64,000 nt of DNA from DVED01 sp963838375. GTDB taxonomy: Bacteria; Cyanobacteriota; Cyanobacteriia; Cyanobacteriales; Geitlerinemataceae. The DNA is taken from positions 496,001-560,000 of the forward strand of contig CAWIQY010000015.1 of assembly GCA_963838375.1 (NCBI GenBank), in the 5' to 3' direction. Numbering within the stretch: the first letter of the stretch is position 1; each line of letters starts with the position of its first letter. The notes below the pieces were generated by a model. That model was not told where the DNA came from and did not search any database. It saw only the letters and a program-made list of their open reading frames with translations. Made by a program: the position numbers and the translations under genes. Of this stretch, positions 57,263 through 64,000 are shown piece after piece.

Positions 57263-59107
57263 ATGAGAAAAATATTATTAACGTGTTTGTTTATCCTCGG
57301 GGTAGGTTGGGCGCTGTTCAACTTCAAAGGACTCGCCACCCAAGGCAGCTACGATACCCTAGTGCTAGACTTCCGGGAAGACGTACCTGCCGCCCAAATC
57401 CAGCAAACTCTCGATCGAATTTCCCAACGCTACGATCTCAAACCCCAACTCAATAGCGAATTTTCCCAACAAGATAACCTGTACGTGGTTCGAGGCGATC
57501 GTCAAATCCTGAAGAAATTGCGACAATCCGACATCGCCAAATTCACCGAATATATCGAACCCAACTATATTTATAGTATTCCCGAACCCCTTTCCCAAAA
57601 CACGGCTGCACCCGCAAAAACCTTCACCACCGCCAATCCTACCCTGCGCGGACCCAACGATCCCATGTATGCCAAACAATGGAACTTGCAGGGCATCGAT
57701 ATCGAATCCGCCTGGAAAGAAACCAAAGGCAAAGGCATCACCGTCGCCGTCATCGATACCGGAGTCAGCCCAGTTCCCGACTTGCAGGAAACTGAATTGG
57801 TGGCTGGTTACGACTTCGTCAACGATCGAGATCGCGCTGACGACGACAACGGACACGGAACCCACGTCGCCGGAACCATCGCCCAATCCACCAACAACGG
57901 CTACGGCGTCGCTGGCATCGCCTACGAAGCCAAAATCATGCCCCTGAAAGTCCTCAGCGGCGGGGGAGGCGGAACCGTCACCGATATCGCCGAATCGATT
58001 AAATTTGCTGCCGACAACGGTGCCGATGTAATTAATATGAGTCTCGGCGGTGGCGGAGAAAGCAGCGCCATGAAAGAAGCGATCGATTATGCCCACAGCA
58101 AAGGCGTCGTCGTCGTCGCCGCTGCTGGTAACGCCAACCAAAACGCAGCCGGATATCCCGCCCGCTATGCCCACGTCATCGGCGTTGCCGCCACCGATTC
58201 CACCAACCTCAAAGCCCCCTACTCCAACTTTGGCGCCGGAGTTGATATCGCCGCCCCTGGAGGCAACACCAAAAACGGCGAAGCAGGCGGCATTCTGCAA
58301 AATACGATCGATGCCCGTTCCGGCAACGATGTGTTTGCAGCTTTCCAAGGAACCAGCATGGCATCGCCTCACGTTGCCGGAGTAGCTGCCTTGGTCAAAG
58401 CCAGCGGCATCCAAGATCCCGAAGAAGTTGCAGCCATTCTGCAACAATCCGCCCGACCAGTAGAAGACGACGCCCTGAACCACTTTGGCGCAGGTCATTT
58501 AGACGCTGCTGCCGCCGTGGAACTGGCCCACAAAGGACAAATCACCTTCCGCGACTTCTTCCGGTGGTTGCACAACAACGGTTATCTCAACCTGAAATTC
58601 TGGATTGATGGTGGTGTCGTGGCGCTGATGCCCAAACTGCTGATGGTGTTGGGTTCCTACATCCTTGCGTGGTTCCTGCGCAACTACTTCCCCTTTGCCT
58701 GGACTGGGAGTATGGCAACAGGGTTAGTTGCCGGCAGTTCCGGACTGTTCTTCTTGCGCGGTCTGTATATCTTCGACTTGCCCCAATGGCCCCTAAGAAT
58801 GATGGGCAGTTCTCTACCGGAATTGGGAACGGCAATTGGAGGCGGTAGTGTTTTAAATCCCCTGTTTGCCAGCGTTCTGATTCCCCTGGGACTCGTGGCG
58901 TTGTTGTTAGGACACCGAGATTGGAAGTGGTTTGCCATTGGTAGTACGATCGGTGTTACGGCTTGTTTGACCGTTAGTGCTATCCTCGATCCATCAGTCC
59001 TGTGGCTGGGTAACGGACTCGTCGCGCGGGGATTCCTGCTAGGCAATGCTGTACTGTGTTACGGACTGGCACGACTCTCACTCAAAAGTGCAACGGGAGA
59101 AATTTAA
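57263..59107 (+). CDS. S8 subtilisin-like protease with C-terminal membrane domain
   Basis: 614 residues. An N-terminal hydrophobic segment (ILLTCLFILGVGWALFNF) is a signal or anchor. A propeptide-like region (~30-110) precedes the catalytic domain (~135-420) with Asp in VAVIDTGVS (~165), His in NGHGTHVAG (~197), the oxyanion Asn in VVAAAGNANQ and Ser in GTSMASPHVAG (~365); the triad is complete. The last ~170 residues hold four to five membrane helices (LLMVLGSYILAWFL, VLIPLGLVALLLG), unusual for subtilases. A 71-residue gene follows after one base, clearly co-transcribed. Confidence 0.92.
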   Translation: MRKILLTCLFILGVGWALFNFKGLATQGSYDTLVLDFREDVPAAQIQQTLDRISQRYDLKPQLNSEFSQQDNLYVVRGDRQILKKLRQSDIAKFTEYIEPNYIYSIPEPLSQNTAAPAKTFTTANPTLRGPNDPMYAKQWNLQGIDIESAWKETKGKGITVAVIDTGVSPVPDLQETELVAGYDFVNDRDRADDDNGHGTHVAGTIAQSTNNGYGVAGIAYEAKIMPLKVLSGGGGGTVTDIAESIKFAADNGADVINMSLGGGGESSAMKEAIDYAHSKGVVVVAAAGNANQNAAGYPARYAHVIGVAATDSTNLKAPYSNFGAGVDIAAPGGNTKNGEAGGILQNTIDARSGNDVFAAFQGTSMASPHVAGVAALVKASGIQDPEEVAAILQQSARPVEDDALNHFGAGHLDAAAAVELAHKGQITFRDFFRWLHNNGYLNLKFWIDGGVVALMPKLLMVLGSYILAWFLRNYFPFAWTGSMATGLVAGSSGLFFLRGLYIFDLPQWPLRMMGSSLPELGTAIGGGSVLNPLFASVLIPLGLVALLLGHRDWKWFAIGSTIGVTACLTVSAILDPSVLWLGNGLVARGFLLGNAVLCYGLARLSLKSATGEI

Positions 59108-59108
59108 G

Positions 59109-59324
59109 ATGAAAGTGGAAGGAAGCATTGGGCGCATCGAAATGGGGACGGGAACCTGGGCGCTTAACGGCAAAGACGGTACGACTTACGAACTGAAAGA
59201 CGCACCGACAGAGCTACAAAAAGAGGGTTTAAAAGTCCGTATCGAAGGTACAATCCGAGATGACGTCATGACTTTAGCTGCCATCGGTCCGGTTCTCGAA
59301 GTGACGGATTTTCAAGTGTTGTAA
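59109..59324 (+). CDS. Small conserved protein, translationally coupled to the subtilase
   Basis: 71 residues from ATG (MKVEGSIGRIEMGTGTWAL). Alternating strands (TYELKDAPTEL, LKVRIEGTIRDDVMTLA, VLEVTDFQVL) suggest a small OB-like beta barrel. No signal peptide. It starts one base after the subtilase stop, so ribosomes probably re-initiate. The family is not one I can name; a regulatory or inhibitor role for the protease is only a guess from position. Confidence 0.75.
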   Translation: MKVEGSIGRIEMGTGTWALNGKDGTTYELKDAPTELQKEGLKVRIEGTIRDDVMTLAAIGPVLEVTDFQVL

Positions 59325-59394
59325 GTGGTTAGTTGCGCTTTTGTTTCTCGCCAACCCGGCACTGGGGACTCTTGAACTGATTGCCAATTACCCA

Positions 59395-61896
59395 TTACTT
59401 CATTTGCCGAATCGGCAGCTCGATCGTAAATTCCGCACCCTGTCCCGGTGCGGAAACGCATTCAAGAGAACCGCCATGTCGTTCCGTCACGATTTGATAG
59501 CTAATCGACAGTCCTATTCCCGTTCCCTTACCCACCGGTTTGGTCGTAAAAAAGGGATCGAACAATCGTTGCTGAATATCTTCGGGAATCTCCGGACCAT
59601 TATTAGCCATATGGATAGCAATACGATCGTCTTCGAGAACCTCAGTCCGAATTGAGATCGTCGGTTCTGCATCTTCTGGCGTCACAATTACCCGATCCAA
59701 AGCATCAATTGCATTGGTAAGAATATTGAGAAATACCTGGTTAAGCTGTCCGGCATCGCATTCGAGAACGGGTAATTCCCCATAGTCTCGCATCACTTGA
59801 ATTTCCGGACATCCCGGTTTGGGGGTTAGGCGATACTGGAGCATCATCAGGGTACTGTCAATCCCTTCGTGCACATTCACTCGTTTGATCCCAGTTTCAT
59901 CCAAGCGAGAGAAGGTTCGGAGCGAGCGGACAATATTCCGAATTCGCTGAGTTCCAACTTGCATAGAACCCAATAATTTTGGCGCATCGTCCAGAACAAA
60001 GTTCCAGTCCATCTCTTCCAGTTTTTCCTGAATTTCTGGCGTTTGGGAGGATACTTTTTCTTGGTAGAGTTTTACAAGACTAAATAAGTCTTCGATATAC
60101 ATCTGTGCGTGACTGAGATTGGCGTGGATGAAGTTAATCGGATTATTAATTTCGTGAGCAATTCCCGCCACCAGTTGACCCAAACTCGACATTTTTTCAG
60201 TTTGGATGAGTTGCGATTGTGTTTGTCTCAGTTCTAAGAGGGTTGTTTCTAACTGCTTGGTTTTTTGTTGCAACCGATCTTCCGCTATTTTTCGATCGGT
60301 AATATCTGTGGCAATTGTGCCGATCGCATAGGTTTCTCCAGCATGATTTTTTAACGGAAATTTAATCGTTAAATAGGTATAAGTGCGATCGGATATCGAG
60401 ATTTCATGTTCTAACGTTATGGGAGTATCATGCTCGATGGCTTGTCGATCGTGTTGTTGAAATTTACGAGCAATTTCTTCAGGAAATAAATCACTATCTG
60501 TTTTCCCCAAAAGCTCCTCTGGCTTCACATTTAAAATTCTTTGAGTTAGATGGTTAATGGTTAAGTATTTATCGTCTAAGTCTTTAATAAAAATAGCAAT
60601 CGGCGCATAATCTAGAATCGCTTGTAATCGCTGTTGTGTTTCTTCTTTTGATAATTCAGCTTGCTTGCGCTGGGTAATATCTCGTGCGACCCAAATCGCT
60701 TCATTTTCCCGCAATGGGGTAATGCTAGCTTCAAACCAAACTGGCTCACCGTCTAACAGCAGATTGTATTCTATATTAGTGGTTTTTTGAGAAGAAAGTG
60801 TTTGTTGAATACTATCAAGGAATCGATCGGCAGTGTCAGATGGAAAGACATCGTGTAAAGTCTTTCCAATCAATTCCGCCTCCGGTTTGTACAAGAGATC
60901 GGTATTCGTCGGTACAATTCGTAAATAGCAGCCTTCACGATCGAATACTAAAATAACGTCCTGCATTGCCTTAAATAGCGTCAAAAACTCGTTGTGATAG
61001 TCGAGCAACGCCTTATCAATTTGTTTGCGATCGGTGACATCTTCTACAGTTCCCAAAATACCGATTGCCTGTCCACTTAGATCTCGCAACGGCATCTGAT
61101 GCAGATGCAAAAAAATGCGAGCTTCCTCAGAAAGCGGTTGAAATTCGAGTCGATGGCTTTCCGAAATTTGGTGTTCGATAATTCGGGTATCCCAGCGCCG
61201 AATCGTTTCCACATCTTCCGTTTTCCAAGGCAGATCGCGATCGGTTTTACCAATAATATCTTCCGGATTTGGCAGTTTTACCATCTGCGAAAATTTCCGA
61301 TTACATCCCAGATAGACTGAACGATGATTTTTCCAAAAAATCGCTTGAGGGAGCCGATCGATCGCCCATTTCAACCATTGATATTGTTCCCGCAATTCTC
61401 GATCGTATTGCGATTGCGTAAAAGTCCGATCGTTGGGATTTTGTTCTATTTCTCGGAAGGTCGCCACCACTAAGGGATTTCCCTGTGTATCTCGCCCAAG
61501 AGAGCGCTTCGTTGAAAAAAAATGCAGGTTGCCATCCGCATCAGTTATCGTTTCTTCATAAAGGCTGGCAATTCCTTCCTCAAGTACCATTTCATCGCGT
61601 TGCCAGAACAAAGTGGCAGAATCTGACCCAAATACATCACGATCGGATTTGCCAACCCATTGCTCTCGGGATCTGCCAGTCAAGCGGCAAAATGCTTCAT
61701 TTACCCAAACCCATTGATGATTTATATCTTTAATGCCGATAGGTTCGTCAATACTATCGAACGCTGCATAGAGAAATTCAGGACTTCCCGGCGATGGGGA
61801 ATTTGAAGAAATAGATTGAGGTGGGATAGGTGAAGAGCGAGCGATCGAGTTTTGCACGATCGGGGAATCGGTGTGAGATTTCATGTTATCGTGCAT
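59395..61896 (-). CDS. Multi-PAS hybrid-type sensor histidine kinase (soluble)
   Basis: 833 residues. Four PAS domains in series (~45-155, ~175-290, ~300-415, ~425-540) with PAC-like ends (WVARDITQRKQAE, AIGTIATDITDRK). A coiled coil leads to the H-box KMSSLGQLVAGIAHEINNP (~600) and a HATPase (QVFLNILTNAIDAL, KGTGIGLSISYQIV). No membrane helix, so it senses cytosolic signals; no haem- or flavin-binding motif could be identified. Despite the PAS number there is no receiver, and no response regulator gene adjoins it. Confidence 0.92.
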   Translation of the reverse strand: MHDNMKSHTDSPIVQNSIARSSPIPPQSISSNSPSPGSPEFLYAAFDSIDEPIGIKDINHQWVWVNEAFCRLTGRSREQWVGKSDRDVFGSDSATLFWQRDEMVLEEGIASLYEETITDADGNLHFFSTKRSLGRDTQGNPLVVATFREIEQNPNDRTFTQSQYDRELREQYQWLKWAIDRLPQAIFWKNHRSVYLGCNRKFSQMVKLPNPEDIIGKTDRDLPWKTEDVETIRRWDTRIIEHQISESHRLEFQPLSEEARIFLHLHQMPLRDLSGQAIGILGTVEDVTDRKQIDKALLDYHNEFLTLFKAMQDVILVFDREGCYLRIVPTNTDLLYKPEAELIGKTLHDVFPSDTADRFLDSIQQTLSSQKTTNIEYNLLLDGEPVWFEASITPLRENEAIWVARDITQRKQAELSKEETQQRLQAILDYAPIAIFIKDLDDKYLTINHLTQRILNVKPEELLGKTDSDLFPEEIARKFQQHDRQAIEHDTPITLEHEISISDRTYTYLTIKFPLKNHAGETYAIGTIATDITDRKIAEDRLQQKTKQLETTLLELRQTQSQLIQTEKMSSLGQLVAGIAHEINNPINFIHANLSHAQMYIEDLFSLVKLYQEKVSSQTPEIQEKLEEMDWNFVLDDAPKLLGSMQVGTQRIRNIVRSLRTFSRLDETGIKRVNVHEGIDSTLMMLQYRLTPKPGCPEIQVMRDYGELPVLECDAGQLNQVFLNILTNAIDALDRVIVTPEDAEPTISIRTEVLEDDRIAIHMANNGPEIPEDIQQRLFDPFFTTKPVGKGTGIGLSISYQIVTERHGGSLECVSAPGQGAEFTIELPIRQMK

Positions 61897-62093
61897 TGAT
61901 AATTTCCTCTGCTAACCGCACAGTCTGATGCACCAGACGCGAACGTTCCAACCCAAAAACTGGAGATTCCCAGAATTGCTTCCAAAACGGTTGGCTTCCC
62001 AGACGCAGGTCAAGCCTACACCTACGATCGCTATTTTATATCCTCGGGCGAATACTCATTATCCGGACAGGCTTACCCATTCCCATCCGTAAC

Positions 62094-63029
62094 TTAATCG
62101 ACCTCGGGCGCGATCGTTTCGGGCTTGGGTGTTCGTTCCATCAAAGCAGAAACCGCTTCTTCTGCCGAAATCTGACCATTGAGCAAGCGATAGACTTGAT
62201 TCGAGATCGGCACTTCGATGCCATGGCGACGCGCCAATTCAACCAACACATTGGTGGTATTCACCCCCTCTGCCGTACTCTTGACTTGAGCCAGAATCGT
62301 CTTCAGAGACTTTCCCTCAGCTAAACCGTAACCCACGCGGTAGTTGCGGCTGAGGGGACTGTTGCAAGTTGCCAATAAATCTCCCAATCCCGACAACCCC
62401 CAAAAGGTTTCCGCAGACGCGCCTAATGCCGTTCCCATGCGGACGATTTCGATCAGACCCCGCGTCAACAAAGCCGATTTGGCATTGATACCCAACTGCA
62501 AGCCATCACAAGCACCCGCAGCGATCGCCATCACGTTTTTTAAGGTTCCTCCCAATTCCGTTCCCAAGGGGTCAGAATTGGTGTAGACGCGGAAGATATC
62601 CGACGAAAAGAGAGTTTGAATCCGTTCGGCAGCGGCTAAATCTTCACTAGCCGCAATTGCCGCTGCCGGAAGTCCGTCTTGAATTTCTTCAGATAGATTC
62701 GGTCCCGACAGTACCACCACGGGGCGATCGGGAAACGCCTCTTGCCAAATTTGGGATGGGGTGCGCGCCGTTTTGGGGTCGAGTCCCTTACTTGCCGTGA
62801 CAATGATGGTGCGATCGCTCATGGAGCAGTTTTGCAGCTTGGCAACAGTTTCGGCAACGCCTTTCATTGAGATTGCCGACAGCAAAACATCGGCATTAGC
62901 CGCCGCTTCTTCGAGGCTTAAGACGCTGCGACGCGACCAGAGACGAACGAGGTGTCCCTGTTGGAGTGCGAGCTTAGCCAGTGCCGATCCCCAAACTCCG
63001 GCTCCTAAGATGGTAACAGTTTCAGTCAT
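62094..63029 (-). CDS. gpsA: NAD(P)-dependent glycerol-3-phosphate dehydrogenase
   Basis: 311 residues. N-terminal Rossmann motif VTILGAGVWGSALAKLA (GxGxWG), followed by VLLSAISMKGV, VVLSGPNLSEEI, and the catalytic Lys in ELGGTLKNVMAIAAG, then FWGLSGLGDLLATC and SRNYRVGYGLAEG. Slightly short because the usual stretch after the first strand is trimmed, as in many cyanobacterial GpsA. Makes sn-glycerol-3-phosphate from DHAP for lipid synthesis. Confidence 0.95.
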   Translation of the reverse strand: MTETVTILGAGVWGSALAKLALQQGHLVRLWSRRSVLSLEEAAANADVLLSAISMKGVAETVAKLQNCSMSDRTIIVTASKGLDPKTARTPSQIWQEAFPDRPVVVLSGPNLSEEIQDGLPAAAIAASEDLAAAERIQTLFSSDIFRVYTNSDPLGTELGGTLKNVMAIAAGACDGLQLGINAKSALLTRGLIEIVRMGTALGASAETFWGLSGLGDLLATCNSPLSRNYRVGYGLAEGKSLKTILAQVKSTAEGVNTTNVLVELARRHGIEVPISNQVYRLLNGQISAEEAVSALMERTPKPETIAPEVD

Positions 63030-63483
63030 AGACGTTAAATTTTCTTAACTTTAAGTTGCCGATCGTTCGCTTTTTATCTGTCGAAATGACAGAAATCAGC
63101 ACTGCATTAATTTTACCTGAAAACATACGGGAACCTTTCATCACTTCGCACTTCTCGAACCGATAGCCATAGGCAAAAATGAAGAGCGGTGAATCCACCA
63201 CTGGGAGTTATTCTTGACAGACGATCGTCGTTGGGGAAGGTTTCGATCGCTTTGAGAGATAGAACGGGGGAAATTTTGGGCTTAACAGTGAAGAAAGAAA
63301 ACCCTCTCGTCTGTGCGACTTTGCTACACTCTGACCATTGCCAGCAACTTGGATCGATCTATTTAAATCTTTTCCGTATTTTCACGAGTACATTCTGGAT
63401 TCGATCGTTTAAGGATGTAGAGGATTACTATTAAGTTGTTTCAAAAGGTAAACTGCTAACGAGTAACTCTCCCCAAATCACCC
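63030..63483. other. Divergent intergenic region
   Basis: About 450 bases between gpsA and the dienelactone hydrolase gene. An 81-codon open frame at 63189 has no recognisable features. No RNA structure noted. Confidence 0.4.
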
Positions 63484-64000
63484 ATGACCGAACTCACTAT
63501 CCGTACCGATCGAGTCCGAGTTCCCAACGGAGATCTCCTCATCGACGCCTATCTCGCCCAACCCGACACGGTCGGACCGTTTCCGGGCATCATCGTCTTT
63601 GCAGAAATTTTCGGCGTGAACGCCCATATTCGCGATGTCACAGAACGCATTGCCCGACAAGGTTACGTCGCGATCGCGCCGGCTTTGTACCAACGCCTCG
63701 CCCCTGGGTTCGAGGTCGGGTATACCGCAGAAGATATCCAACTCGGACGAGAATACAAAGTCCAAACCAAAGCCTGCGAACTTCTCAGCGATACCCAAGC
63801 CGCGATCGACTACCTAAAAACGTTACCATCAGTTCGTCCCCAATTTGGCACGATCGGTTTCTGTTTTGGCGGTCATGTCGCCTACCTCGCCGCCACCTTG
63901 CCGGAAATCCAAGCCACGGCTTCGTTTTACGGCGCAGGGATCGCCACCCTGTGTCCCGGAGAAGACCAACCGACGGTGACTCGAACCCCGGAAATTTCGG
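63484..64000 (+). CDS. Dienelactone hydrolase family protein, 3' end outside window
   Basis: 172 residues seen, still open at the window edge (full family length ~245). IIVFAEIFGVNAHIRDVTERI carries the conserved Glu/oxyanion region and GTIGFCFGGHVAYLA the nucleophile Cys in GFCFGG. The missing part should hold the Asp and His of the triad. Alpha/beta hydrolase acting on dienelactones or related esters; the true substrate in cyanobacteria is not established. Confidence 0.9.
   Translation, partial: MTELTIRTDRVRVPNGDLLIDAYLAQPDTVGPFPGIIVFAEIFGVNAHIRDVTERIARQGYVAIAPALYQRLAPGFEVGYTAEDIQLGREYKVQTKACELLSDTQAAIDYLKTLPSVRPQFGTIGFCFGGHVAYLAATLPEIQATASFYGAGIATLCPGEDQPTVTRTPEIS

Noticed and set aside
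57365..58498. 377-codon minus-strand open frame opposite the subtilase
   Set aside because: Antisense shadow of a high-confidence gene; Gly/Asp-rich translation mirrors subtilase codons and has no family features.
63189..63434. 81-codon plus-strand open frame between gpsA and the hydrolase
   Set aside because: No ribosome binding site, unusual composition and no recognisable domain.

Overview
The window reads as chromosomal DNA of a cyanobacterium, most likely a filamentous one. GATCG-rich HIP1 octamers (GCGATCGC) are scattered through it. The proteins include a CpcS/CpeS-type bilin lyase, a HetP-family protein, CHAT and CHASE2 signalling proteins, DUF928, PEP-CTERM and RTX proteins. The presence of HetP does not prove heterocysts. 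I saw no rRNA, tRNA or CRISPR array.

Layout. 1-5.4 kb: the 3' end of a very large FHA-like/CHAT protein, a methyltransferase, a wrecked DUF839/PhoX gene and an RTX protein with a perfect 17-bp terminator hairpin. 5.7-16.8 kb: a minus-strand cluster of TPR-fused glycosyltransferases, sulfotransferases and methyltransferases, probably for a sulfated surface glycan or glycoprotein. 18-21 kb: housekeeping genes (rpsN, aat, a TerC transporter, ndk). 21-33.5 kb: a signalling block with two paralogous CHASE2 sensors, one fused to a GGDEF cyclase and one to a histidine kinase, plus a secreted TPR-CHAT caspase-like protein, a DUF928 protein and two response regulators, the second fused to a class III nucleotide cyclase; a TnpB element lies inside it. 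33.5-38.7 kb: DUF937, a membrane GTPase, broken GT61 and nanE genes, and cpcS/cpeS. 38.8-56.8 kb: an export island with a HetP-like protein, an HlyD adaptor, a HetC-like C39-peptidase ABC exporter, a PpiC-type foldase, four RTX proteins, a FemAB/GNAT-TPR protein, two nearly identical double-glycine-leader peptides and a PEP-CTERM protein. 57-64 kb: a subtilase with a C-terminal membrane domain plus a small partner, a multi-PAS kinase, gpsA and the start of a dienelactone hydrolase.

The export island is the most interesting part. Five copies of the palindrome TGCCA-N3-TGGCA lie within 7 kb, each upstream of a candidate cargo or accessory gene, which suggests a dedicated regulon. The two double-glycine-leader peptides are plausible substrates of the C39 exporter and carry an Asp-rich core in which polar and hydrophobic residues alternate.

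At least eight genes are interrupted by small indels, mostly one-base insertions, while the reading frames on both sides remain well conserved. This is either sequence or assembly error or very recent decay, so those genes are annotated as frameshifted wholes.
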